DNA of 64,000 bases from SM1-73 sp964588305. Its GTDB lineage: Bacteria; Zixibacteria; MSB-5A5; SM1-73. The notes beneath the pieces are model-generated. The model did no database searches, was not told where the DNA came from, and saw only the letters and a program-made list of their open reading frames with translations. Shown in pieces: positions 40,750 to 49,242 of this stretch (the stretch's first letter is position 1; each line of letters begins with the position of its first letter). The DNA is taken from NCBI GenBank assembly GCA_964588305.1, contig CAZPOP010000005.1, positions 62,001 through 126,000 of the forward strand. Reading direction: 5' to 3'. Both the position numbers and the translations under genes were made by a program.

Positions 40750-41790
40750 TTACTCTACCAACTTCTTAAAATCCTCATCCTCCCACAGATTCTTGAAATC
40801 CTCATCTTTCTTTGCTTTTTGTTTGTACTTAGCGTCAACTTCAATAGCTTTCTTAAGATATTCTAGTGTGTCTCCTTTCCTATTCTGCATCGAATAGACA
40901 CAAGCGGCATTATACCAAGGGCGTCCATCTGGTGGCTTCAGCCCTGCGGCCTTTTTAAACATCTCTACCGCTTCCTCGTACCTGCCCAATCTCGCCAAGT
41001 TCCAGCCCCAGTTATGGTACGCTTCTGCGAAATCCGGCTTCAGCTCTATCGCCCTCCGATATCTCTCTATCTCCTCCTCATGCTTGCCTAGCTTTCCTAA
41101 GGCGACTCCCCAGTTAAAATGCGCCTCCGCATCATCCGGCTTGAGTTCTGCTGCCTTCCTGTACCTATCTGCAGCTCTCTCGTAGCCCTGCTCCAAGAAG
41201 AATCTATTACCTTCTGTCAAATAACTGATGGCCGTGACTTCTGTCTTGCTTTCGTCGACGGATCGCTTTTTCTCATCAATCTCTCTGCCCGCCTCTTCAA
41301 CATCGCTTGCAATCTTTTTCACATCTTCAAAAATCGTCTTAATATTTGTCATCAAAGTCTCGGCGTCTGTTTTTGTCTTCTCGATGTCACCTCTTAGCTT
41401 AATGGTTTTCTTCATTTCCTGGGTGGTTTCATCTCTCATGTTTTCTTTTAGTTCCCTTATCTCCTTAACCTCTTCTTCTATTTTCTTTCTTATCTGTCCT
41501 GTTTTAATGTAGTTGAAAACTCCAAAGGCAGTCATTATGCCTACGGCAAATATCAACACCTGAATCATGAAATTAGCCAAGCTTATGCTTTTCCCAGCAT
41601 TCTCCATCGCCTTGGCGTAGTTGTCTTTTCTCAACTCCTCGAGTTCCTTTTTCAGACTCTCATGCTGTTCCTGCCATTTCGAGTTCTCCTCGGTCACTTT
41701 GGAAGTATCCTGAGCAAGAGTTTGAGAACTAACCGAGAGCGAGGATAAAAGAATTAAGATTGAAAGCCCGATAAAGATAGATTTTCTCAT
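40750..41790 (-). CDS. Exported coiled-coil protein with TPR repeats
   Basis: 346 residues. Signal peptide (MRKSIFIGLSILILLSSLSV), a short coil, a membrane segment near 75-95 (FMIQVLIFAVGIMTAFGVF), a long coiled coil (about 97-195, rich in Glu and Lys) and four TPR units (AHFNWGVALGKLGKHEEEIE, AYHNWGWNLARLGRYEEAVE). The C-terminus (CVYSMQNRKGDTLEYLKKAI) is a TPR-like end common in bacterial envelope proteins. It probably acts as a scaffold at the membrane; the partner is unknown. A strong promoter precedes it. Confidence 0.85.
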   Translation of the reverse strand: MRKSIFIGLSILILLSSLSVSSQTLAQDTSKVTEENSKWQEQHESLKKELEELRKDNYAKAMENAGKSISLANFMIQVLIFAVGIMTAFGVFNYIKTGQIRKKIEEEVKEIRELKENMRDETTQEMKKTIKLRGDIEKTKTDAETLMTNIKTIFEDVKKIASDVEEAGREIDEKKRSVDESKTEVTAISYLTEGNRFFLEQGYERAADRYRKAAELKPDDAEAHFNWGVALGKLGKHEEEIERYRRAIELKPDFAEAYHNWGWNLARLGRYEEAVEMFKKAAGLKPPDGRPWYNAACVYSMQNRKGDTLEYLKKAIEVDAKYKQKAKKDEDFKNLWEDEDFKKLVE

Positions 41791-41878
41791 ATGCCCTTTT
41801 TGCTTAGAGTTTTTATGTGACGGTCTTCACCTTCCCTGAAAAAACAGGCAACTTGAAAAATGTAACCAATTGAAATAA

Positions 41879-41907
41879 ATAATATGCGCTAGCTGGGAGT
41901 TTGTCAA
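41879..41907 (-). promoter_or_regulatory. Sigma70-type promoter for the coiled-coil/TPR gene
   Basis: On the minus strand TTGACA (41902-41907), a 17-base spacer and TATTAT (41879-41884), about 90 bases before the start. Confidence 0.75.
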
Positions 41908-41945
41908 CCAATATATTAGGGATTCTTGAAAAGGTCCAGGAGGGC

Positions 41946-41970
41946 GGTCGGGCAGGGTGCCCGACCTACG
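41946..41970 (-). repeat. CGTA-tag hairpin repeat
   Basis: Arms GGTCGGGCA and TGCCCGACC around GGG, followed by TACG (CGTA tag on the minus strand). A related copy is near 39601-39625. Confidence 0.7.
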
Positions 41971-42087
41971 CGGAGCAAAGAGCCTATGCGTCCGTACACG
42001 GGGTTTATCCTGAGGGTGTTCCCCGAAGGGCTCCCCCGCCAGAGGCGGGGGATCTGCCCGAGGCGTGACCAGCAGCGCAGGGGAAGA

Positions 42088-42115
42088 CCAGAACCTAACT
42101 TAAGTTAGGTTCTGG
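42088..42115. repeat. Perfect 28-base palindrome overlapping a stop codon
   Basis: Half sequence CCAGAACCTAACTT and its complement. It encodes PEPNLS and the TAG stop of the C26 gene. Confidence 0.85.
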
Positions 42116-42862
42116 CTTCTTTCGTTTGCCTGCCACCTTTACAAGCGAATCAAACAAAAGGCGAGAGCTTTTATCTTTCATCAGCTCGGGATGCCATTGG
42201 ATGCAGATCAGAAAGCTGTCATCGTTTGTTTCGATTCCCTCGATGACCTCGTCTTCTTCCGACCAGGCATTCACCATAAATCCGGGCGCCACTTTTTTAA
42301 CCATCTGGTGATGGCTGGTATTTACCTCTATTCTTTTCTTCTTGATTATGGAATGGAGTTTAGTCTTCTCCTGAATGACTACAGAATGCTTTTTATTGTA
42401 AAGGAGCGAGCCCTTCAGGGTATGATCCAAGAACTTCTTCTCAAAAGAAGAGTCCTGATAGACAGTGCCACCGAAAGCAACGTTGACGAGTTGCATGCCC
42501 CGACAGATAGCCAGGATAGGGATTTTGTTTCTTCTGGCTTTTCTCACCAAAGTAATCTCAAATGCGTCTCTTTCTCGGGTTATGCTCAAATTCCCGGCTC
42601 TCTTCCTTTCCTTGTAGAAACGCGGATCGACATCGTTCCCTCCGCTTATCAGCAATCCGTCAATCACTCTTAGCATCTGATCTATCAGATTCAATCTTTT
42701 TGTATTCGGCAAAGCCAAAGGCACGCCACCGGACCTTTCCACCGCTTCGTAATAACTTCTTTTTAGATAGTCGAAAGCATAAGCGGTTGGATATTCTCTT
42801 TTCTTGTTGCCATACTCCATGGAGCAGGTGATTCCGATTATTGGCTTTGACATTTTTTTCAT
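42095..42862 (-). CDS. Class I glutamine amidotransferase-like, peptidase C26
   Basis: 255 residues. The nucleophile Cys is in PILAICRGMQLVNVAFGG, and the His-Glu pair in ICIQWHPELM. N-terminal IIGITCSMEYG and DGLLISGGNDVDPRFYKE fit the PuuD-like gamma-glutamyl-GABA hydrolase group, though glutamine-fed amidotransferase roles cannot be excluded. The final residues (PEPNLS) and the stop come from a dispersed palindrome, so the native C-terminus was probably altered. ATG 42853 is an alternative start. Confidence 0.9.
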   Translation of the reverse strand: MKKMSKPIIGITCSMEYGNKKREYPTAYAFDYLKRSYYEAVERSGGVPLALPNTKRLNLIDQMLRVIDGLLISGGNDVDPRFYKERKRAGNLSITRERDAFEITLVRKARRNKIPILAICRGMQLVNVAFGGTVYQDSSFEKKFLDHTLKGSLLYNKKHSVVIQEKTKLHSIIKKKRIEVNTSHHQMVKKVAPGFMVNAWSEEDEVIEGIETNDDSFLICIQWHPELMKDKSSRLLFDSLVKVAGKRKKPEPNLS

Positions 42863-42910
42863 CTTTTTGAAACCAGAACCTAGTTTGAGAAAACAAAGCC
42901 TTAAGAGACC

Positions 42911-42934
42911 AGAACCTAACTTAAGTTAGGTTCT
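42911..42934. repeat. Perfect 24-base palindrome
   Basis: AGAACCTAACTT and its complement, 14 bases past the Omp85 stop. A degenerate half copy lies about 30 bases away (42873-42886). Confidence 0.85.
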
Positions 42935-42948
42935 CGCGTCACATTTGT

Positions 42949-44865
42949 TTAAAACGCGTACAAAATGCTCAAATGAAATCTTCCCGTATCCGGGCTCTCT
43001 TTGAGAGGAAGCTGTCTGCCGTAATCTACCCGCAAAGGGCCCACCGGCGTGAAAAACTGAATTCCAATTCCGGAGCTTAGTTTTATGTCCTTGATATTTA
43101 CGTGCTTGGTGGCAAACCAGATGTCTCCTGCATCGACGAAGATGGTATAACCGAATTTCCAGAAGAGGGCTCTTCTGTATTCAAGATTGCCCAGAATCAT
43201 GATCTTGCCTCCAGTGGCGACCGGAGGATCCTTGCTTTCATCCTTTGGACCCAGGGTATTCTCCTTGTAACCCCTAATCGTCGATGCACCGCCCATATAG
43301 AATCGATCGAAGGTGGGGACATAATCCCTCCGGCTCAGTCCCTGCACATAACCGAATTTTAATCTGGTGGCAAGGACGCTTATGACATTTCGTCTGCTCA
43401 GACGATTATATCGGGACCAGGAGAGGATGAGTTTGTAGAAGTGATTGTCTCCTCCCAAAATGCCACCTACATATTCCGTGTAAATCTGGGTGAAAGAACC
43501 TTTTAAGGGAATGAAGACATTGTCTCGGGTATCTCTTTCCCCGGAAAGAATTATCTTGCGGCGGACGCTTATTCCCAGTTCCTCCTTATAGGTCTCTACC
43601 TCTCTCCGCTGTATGTCGTAGATATCTACCTGTTGGTAGCTGTGAGTAAGCCATATTTTGGTGTGGCTTTTATATTCCCGGCTGAAGTTGACGTTTCCTC
43701 CAAACGATTCGATGCGATAAGGCTGCAAGAAACTCTTCACTCCCGGCTCATAATATAGGTCCAGGTTGAAAACGGTTCGACTTCCGAGAAACCAGGGTTC
43801 CACGTATCCCAGGGTGAATCGATTGGAAAGTTTCTGTATAAGCTTCCTTTTACCCTCCTCTTCGAAGAGAATCCTGTAGCTGTAATAGGCCGAGAATCCT
43901 ATCTTCTGCGAGGTTCCGCCCAGATTTCTGTTGCCCCATTGCGCGGTGAAATCGACCGTCAGATACTCCTGCTGATTTTGGGGACGATTCTGCGCCAGCT
44001 CGGCTTTGACTCCAGCATAGTTTGGCTTTTTCTCGACAACCCTCAATGCAAAATCCGGATTCTGCGGCCTCTCCTGCACGTCCTTAGCATCCAAGCTGAT
44101 GTAATTGAAAAGCCCGGTGGAGAATACCCTTTGCTCACTGTCGATGATCTTTGCCCGGGAGTAAACCTCTCCCTTTTTTATGGTCAGCTCCCGTTTTGCT
44201 ATTTTCTCTTTGGTCCACTTCAGACCCGTGCACGACACCTCCCCGAAAAACACCTTTTTGTCTTCGCTTACCTTGAAGGCTATTTCCGCTCGTTTTCTGT
44301 CTTCGCTCATGGTTATCAAGGTCTGGATGTCTGCGTATGGGTAACCATTGTTTGCATATACGGTTTTGATGCCAAAGGCTACCTCATCCAGTTTGCCCTG
44401 ATTAAAGGGATTGCCCGTCTTCAAGGTTTTCATCACCTTTTTGACTTTCTCCTCAAATTCAGTCAACCCACCAGCCCGCGAGATTTTGCCCAATCTGGTC
44501 TGGACCCCTTCTTCTATGTGCACCGTCACCCCGACCCGGTTGCTCTCTTTTTCCACAGCTTCGATTTCGCATTCCGCTTCGAGGAAGCCGTTCATTTGAT
44601 ATAAAGAATGAATAGCAGACCGGTCCAATTCAGCCTTCTTACCGTTGAATCTTCTCTTCTTGAACACGTTGAACCATCTGTTCTCCTTGAGCATCATTTG
44701 ATCTTTTATCTTGCCCGCAGAGAAATACTCATTGCCCCTGACCTCGATTTTGTCAATTGTGCCTCCCTCAGCGGGATCATAACCAGAGGCGTGTGATGGG
44801 AATCCGACGGATTCAACAGCTCCGATAGCCAGAAGAAAAACTATGTAAATGAGACTATTCTTCAT
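42949..44865 (-). CDS. Omp85-family outer-membrane protein (BamA/TamA type)
   Basis: 638 residues. Signal peptide, three POTRA-like units (GTIDKIEVRGNEYFSAGKIK, VTVHIEEGVQTRLGKISRAG, CTGLKWTKEKIAKRELTIKK) and a 16-stranded barrel with the surface-antigen motifs FDRFYMGGASTIRGYKENTL and FFTPVGPLRVDYGRQLP. It ends in Phe (LSILYAF), the usual sorting signal. It inserts or exports envelope proteins. TamB lies directly upstream in the same direction, so a TamA role is favoured over BamA, whose five POTRA units would be expected. Confidence 0.93.
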   Translation of the reverse strand: MKNSLIYIVFLLAIGAVESVGFPSHASGYDPAEGGTIDKIEVRGNEYFSAGKIKDQMMLKENRWFNVFKKRRFNGKKAELDRSAIHSLYQMNGFLEAECEIEAVEKESNRVGVTVHIEEGVQTRLGKISRAGGLTEFEEKVKKVMKTLKTGNPFNQGKLDEVAFGIKTVYANNGYPYADIQTLITMSEDRKRAEIAFKVSEDKKVFFGEVSCTGLKWTKEKIAKRELTIKKGEVYSRAKIIDSEQRVFSTGLFNYISLDAKDVQERPQNPDFALRVVEKKPNYAGVKAELAQNRPQNQQEYLTVDFTAQWGNRNLGGTSQKIGFSAYYSYRILFEEEGKRKLIQKLSNRFTLGYVEPWFLGSRTVFNLDLYYEPGVKSFLQPYRIESFGGNVNFSREYKSHTKIWLTHSYQQVDIYDIQRREVETYKEELGISVRRKIILSGERDTRDNVFIPLKGSFTQIYTEYVGGILGGDNHFYKLILSWSRYNRLSRRNVISVLATRLKFGYVQGLSRRDYVPTFDRFYMGGASTIRGYKENTLGPKDESKDPPVATGGKIMILGNLEYRRALFWKFGYTIFVDAGDIWFATKHVNIKDIKLSSGIGIQFFTPVGPLRVDYGRQLPLKESPDTGRFHLSILYAF

Positions 44866-45097
44866 GGTTTATGTTTAGACCATAGTGGAACCGAGGACTG
44901 TTAAGCCAAGCTCCAGGGGTGTCGAAAAACCCCTTTGGCAGGGCTGAGTCTCCTGCCCTATGAGTGATAGACCATCGTCGCCCACAAGGAGGCGGGAATT
45001 CATCCCGCCCCTGAGCGGACCTTTTATAACAACCCATTCAGCCTGACCTCCGGAAAACCTAAGGGCCTGCGCTCAGACTGCTTTTCTGTCTCAAATC
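44866..45097. other. Repeat-rich spacer
   Basis: No gene. It contains a GGCGGGA/TCCCGCC hairpin (44992-45010, loop ATTCA) and a GCAGGG/CCTGCCC-type hairpin (about 44938-44960). A GTCGAAAAAC-like end is reminiscent of the MITE ends but is degenerate. Confidence 0.55.
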
Positions 45098-48000
45098 CTA
45101 GTACTCCCAGTTTAAGCTTAACCCCAAATGAAAAAGTCCGATTTTGTCCCGGCGTCCTTCCAGAAGAAGATGTCTGTTCAACCGGTATTCCACTCCCGCC
45201 TCCTGTCCGCTGGACTGGGAGAGACGACGGGTGTATCGGAGATAGATTTTGTCCGAAACGTATTTCCCCACGGTTATTTCCGCATCTAAATCTCTCAAGC
45301 TGAATTTCTCCCCCCAGGCAGGGACGATCTCAAAGGTCTCCACTCCCAGAGACCTTCCCGCTATGTTCTCAAGAAATCTGCTGCCATAGGCACCACCCAG
45401 GCTCTTTATTACCCTCTCCTGGAATAGGGTCGCTCCCCCTTCCCTCTCCAGCGAGTCCCCCGAAACAGAGCCGCGCTGGAACGCCAATAGCTCGATTATG
45501 TCTTCCTTGGAATAGGGAGAGCCAGGGGCAGGTTCCACCTCCGGTGCAGATATGGTTCCCCCAATGGCCAGCTCGATCCGATTTGTCGATCCCGTGCCAA
45601 AAAGATCCAGACCCTCAGAGCTTTTCGATGTTCCTCCCCGCAAATCGGTGGAAACCAAAAAATCAATTCTTGGGTCGATTCTCTCGATATTGTCAAAGGC
45701 AAAGATACCTTTGTCAATCTTGAATCTGGTCCCGTAAAGAAAATACTTGCCCCGGATCGTCTCCAAATTCCCCAAAATCCTCAACTTCCCCTTTTCCCTT
45801 AACACCAAGACATCTCCGTTGAACTCCAAGTTCACGTCGTCATTGATGACCCAGCAATTATTGAAGGCAGAAACGTCCAAATTCCAGTCCCATAGATTCT
45901 CACCACCGGAACCTGGCTTGAAAGATGTTCCAGTTGCGGAAGAAGCAAAGGATTCCCGATAGTAGAGTTGAGTGAGAAGTACTTCGGCAGATAGCAGAGG
46001 CGGATCCTTGCCGGTAATGGCTACGCTGAAATCGGCCACAGCGGAAAGATCGGCATATTCATAGTCTACGGGAACGTCCTCCCCAACGAAATACAGCTCG
46101 TATCCGGGTTGATGTATATCCTGTAGGTTGATACTCCCAAAACCATTGATCTCTCCTCTGATCTTCTTTCGGGGAGATAGAATGCCCCAAAACCTCTTGA
46201 AGAGATTGTCCCGTCCCTTTTCCTTGTGCTCCATGAAACCACTCACTTCGTCCAGGATGAGATTCTCGTCTTCCATTCTCATCTCCAGCCGTAATCCAAT
46301 CACCGGGTCCGAAAGTTCAGCAAACTTGAGTGTGCCACCTTTTAAATCGAATTTCCCATCGAATTGAGGACGCAGGAATTCTCCGGATATTCTGAGATCC
46401 CCTTCGAAAGGTCCTTCCAGATATTCTATCTCCGGAATGAGAAGGCGGATCAAATCCAGTCTCTCCCTTTTGACTTTGAGACTCAGACTCTGAGGTTCTT
46501 CCAAAAATCTCTTGTCAACGGAAGAAAAGGATAAATCAACGGGCACTGTTCCACTCAAAGCATAAGTCCCCTGTATCCCGGTTATGTCGAATTGCTTGAA
46601 TTCCAACTTCCTCTCTTTATAAGATAAGCTCGCTTTCAACTGCCCTAAATCCATTCCTTCGAATTTCAGGTCGGCGATTCTGCCATCCAGATCGAATTGG
46701 GGTCTGGTAAAATCCCCTCTTACATGAGCTCGGAAAGAAAGGTCTCCTTCCAACTTCTCCTCTGTTACAAGGCCGGTCCACGGAGCAATATCAAGTTCGG
46801 AAATCTCCAAAGAGAGATTCATCCTTTCTTCGTAGTCGATGGTGCCCGTAGCTTCGACTTTCCCTTCTTCGCAGGAAAAGAGGGCCTGGTTAATCTTGAC
46901 GTCCAGGCTATCTATGCTCAGCTCCACGGGGAAAGAGGACTCTATGTGATTTTCTCTGAAGTTGAGAACCACTTTATCAAGCGTCAGGGGTTGGGGAACC
47001 TTGGATACGTCCAAAGTCCCCCAAAAGGCCACATTCATATATTGGTTCTCAAGCAGGGTGGAATCTATGGTGACCCAATCCTGGTCTATCTTTATCCTGG
47101 ACGTCAGGCTGTCGTAGGGAATGCCCCAGGCAGATCCGTTCAGGAAGGACAAGTCAAAGGTGCCTTTTCTTTTGCCCAGGAAATTCGCCACACCGAATTC
47201 AGTTTTCACCTCGGAGCTATAAAGTTCATAAACGAAGCACGAATCCGAAGTAAAGATCCCCTGGACGTCAAAATCCGAGGTCATTCCGCTGATCTTCAAA
47301 TCCGCCTTTCCCCTTCCGGCCATCTGCTTTATGAATATCTGATTCTCGAAATCCTTCAGGTCCCCGAAGTTAACCTGTGCATTGACGTCGATCTCGCCGT
47401 CATATTCTAAGTCTCCGTCTAACACAATCCGTGTATTCTTATAGTCCATCCGAAAACCTGGGCTGAAGGCGACAGAGGAGGAGGTTACGGTAAGGCTCCC
47501 TTTAACCGCGCTGAAGGTAAACTGGTCGAGGCTTCCGCTTCCCAGGCTCACCCCCATGTCCAAAACCAAATCCTCTACCGAGAAACCCCTGCCGTCCATC
47601 AGGACGTCCCCGGTCAAATCGGTGTGGAAAGCACCGGAGACTATATTATTTAAGTCCAGGTCAGTTACCTCTCCCTCGAACCTGTACCCCTCCGGCCTTT
47701 TGCTGAAATCAAGCTCTCCTTTCCCATTCAAAGGTGAGTCGAAGATTCTGCCGACCAAAGTTGGAAACGAGAGTTTTTTATTTTGATAAACATAGCCCAA
47801 CTTAACCCGGTCAAAGTCTCTTTCGAAGAACTTTCCATTCAGCTCCGCCCTTCCCTCGAATCTCTTGAAATTTCCTGCCCACGTTCCTTCAACATCCAAT
47901 ACACCTTCCAAGCGGACTCCGCTTAATTTCCTTATTTCCTCCAGGTTAATGGGATTTGTTTTTACCGAGAAGGAAAATCGAGGGTCCTTGATATTATGAA

Positions 48001-48706
48001 CGTCTCCGGATATCTCAACTCTTGATTCGCCGCTTTCGGCTTTCAGTCCCTGGATGAATACACTATCATTCCTAATCGAGAAAGAGCCTTCGAAGTGTCT
48101 CATCAGCAATTCCTTTTGGGGATAGGCCAGCCTACCTTGCAGAACCTGTATCCTTGTTCCCTCACCATCTTTGCTTAAGGAGACTTCGAAGTTCAAACTG
48201 TCCAAAACGGTTGCGCCTTTGCCAGAGAGATATTCTAAGGAGCCCTCTTCTATTTTTAGATTACCTATCCTGAAGTCGAATAAACCGGTCTTGGAGATCA
48301 TCCCTTCCTTTTTTTTCGGCAGAGGAAGAAGAAATTGGCCCCCTTCTGTTTTTGCTATTGTGAATTTGGGCCCATCGATGGTTAAAGAATCCAGGATCCA
48401 CTTCTTTCTCCACAGATTGGAGAGCCTGTAACTCACCTTCATATAAGGAATGTCAACCATCCTGTACTCTTGGCCTGCTTCAGAAAAATCTACGGTCAGA
48501 CCTTTAATCACCACATTGTCCCAAAAAGACCCGGTGATGTCCTGCACCTTGACTTCGATGGGATAGCGAGTCTTGACAAATACCCCAAGAGAACGATTAA
48601 CCTGATTCTCCAGGAACTTCGTCTGCGTTAAGATAATCCAGAAGATCAAGCAGGCCAGAAGCAAGAAGGAAATTAAGGCCAGAGGAATTTTATATCTCTT
48701 TTTCAT
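45098..48706 (-). CDS. tamB: TamB-family translocation and assembly protein
   Basis: 1202 residues. One N-terminal membrane anchor (IPLALISFLLLACLIFWIIL) is followed by long beta-rich AsmA-like sequence, then the DUF490 domain at the C-terminus (about 850-1202: LEFNGDVLVLREKGKLRILG, YFLYGTRFKIDKGIFAFDN, SKEDIIELLAFQRGSVSGDS, YVSDKIYLRYTRRLSQSSGQ). It bridges the periplasm and works with the Omp85 protein encoded downstream, probably in outer-membrane protein or lipid transport. A strong promoter upstream suggests the two are expressed together. Confidence 0.93.
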   Translation of the reverse strand: MKKRYKIPLALISFLLLACLIFWIILTQTKFLENQVNRSLGVFVKTRYPIEVKVQDITGSFWDNVVIKGLTVDFSEAGQEYRMVDIPYMKVSYRLSNLWRKKWILDSLTIDGPKFTIAKTEGGQFLLPLPKKKEGMISKTGLFDFRIGNLKIEEGSLEYLSGKGATVLDSLNFEVSLSKDGEGTRIQVLQGRLAYPQKELLMRHFEGSFSIRNDSVFIQGLKAESGESRVEISGDVHNIKDPRFSFSVKTNPINLEEIRKLSGVRLEGVLDVEGTWAGNFKRFEGRAELNGKFFERDFDRVKLGYVYQNKKLSFPTLVGRIFDSPLNGKGELDFSKRPEGYRFEGEVTDLDLNNIVSGAFHTDLTGDVLMDGRGFSVEDLVLDMGVSLGSGSLDQFTFSAVKGSLTVTSSSVAFSPGFRMDYKNTRIVLDGDLEYDGEIDVNAQVNFGDLKDFENQIFIKQMAGRGKADLKISGMTSDFDVQGIFTSDSCFVYELYSSEVKTEFGVANFLGKRKGTFDLSFLNGSAWGIPYDSLTSRIKIDQDWVTIDSTLLENQYMNVAFWGTLDVSKVPQPLTLDKVVLNFRENHIESSFPVELSIDSLDVKINQALFSCEEGKVEATGTIDYEERMNLSLEISELDIAPWTGLVTEEKLEGDLSFRAHVRGDFTRPQFDLDGRIADLKFEGMDLGQLKASLSYKERKLEFKQFDITGIQGTYALSGTVPVDLSFSSVDKRFLEEPQSLSLKVKRERLDLIRLLIPEIEYLEGPFEGDLRISGEFLRPQFDGKFDLKGGTLKFAELSDPVIGLRLEMRMEDENLILDEVSGFMEHKEKGRDNLFKRFWGILSPRKKIRGEINGFGSINLQDIHQPGYELYFVGEDVPVDYEYADLSAVADFSVAITGKDPPLLSAEVLLTQLYYRESFASSATGTSFKPGSGGENLWDWNLDVSAFNNCWVINDDVNLEFNGDVLVLREKGKLRILGNLETIRGKYFLYGTRFKIDKGIFAFDNIERIDPRIDFLVSTDLRGGTSKSSEGLDLFGTGSTNRIELAIGGTISAPEVEPAPGSPYSKEDIIELLAFQRGSVSGDSLEREGGATLFQERVIKSLGGAYGSRFLENIAGRSLGVETFEIVPAWGEKFSLRDLDAEITVGKYVSDKIYLRYTRRLSQSSGQEAGVEYRLNRHLLLEGRRDKIGLFHLGLSLNWEY

Positions 48707-48787
48707 CCCAAAACGTAAAGGGTCTACTATCCCTTAAAACCACCGAATTCTGAGTTCATCCATACGCTGGATTCCTTATTTTATACG

Positions 48788-48816
48788 ATAATATCAAAAA
48801 AGATGAGACTGGTCAA
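48788..48816 (-). promoter_or_regulatory. Sigma70-type promoter of tamB
   Basis: On the minus strand TTGACC (48811-48816), a 17-base spacer and TATTAT (48788-48793), about 80 bases before the start. Confidence 0.7.
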
Positions 48817-49064
48817 GTGCAAAAACTGGCATGTCAACCGGTCGTCGTGAGCCGATTAACTCGCTATCTGGGGGTTAAGGCGAAAGCCTTTAGTCATTTT
48901 GCTCACGCCGACGGAGGGAGATTCGCGCTTGTGCGGAAAAAGAGGATCGCGGCGGGATGAATTCGCGCCCGTACCGGCGACGATGGCTTATGGCTCATAG
49001 GGCGGGGTTCGTCCTGAAGAGCATTCAGCCCCACTCATAGAGTGTGTTACTAGCTTGATACCCG

Positions 49065-49087
49065 GTCCCGCTTAAGCGGGACACTCC
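49065..49087 (-). repeat. GGAGT-tag hairpin repeat
   Basis: Arms GTCCCGCT and AGCGGGAC around TA, followed by ACTCC. Confidence 0.85.
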
Positions 49088-49242
49088 GAAGTCTATTGGT
49101 CAAGCTGAAGATCGATAATGTGGGCTTTTATAATTCCAGGCGCCCCAGAGAGTCTCTTTTTCGAAAATTCCTGTCGGTCTTGGAGAAGCGAAGGCAGGCA
49201 AATCATTCTTGATCAGTACGTCGAACGGATTGTGAACTTCCG

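Larger units (their letters stand above)
41791..42094. other. Promoter and repeat spacer
   Basis: No gene. The spacer holds the promoter at 41879-41907 and hairpins at 41946-41970 and about 42032-42050 (CCCCCGCC/GGCGGGGG). Confidence 0.75.
48707..49242. other. Promoter and repeat spacer between htrA-like gene and tamB
   Basis: No gene. It holds the tamB promoter (48788-48816), an AAGGC/GCCTT hairpin with a GAAA loop (about 48878-48891), GGCGGGATGAATT-type sequence near 48950-48970, the hairpin at 49065-49087, and a half repeat GTCAAGCTGAAG (about 49099-49110). Confidence 0.7.
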
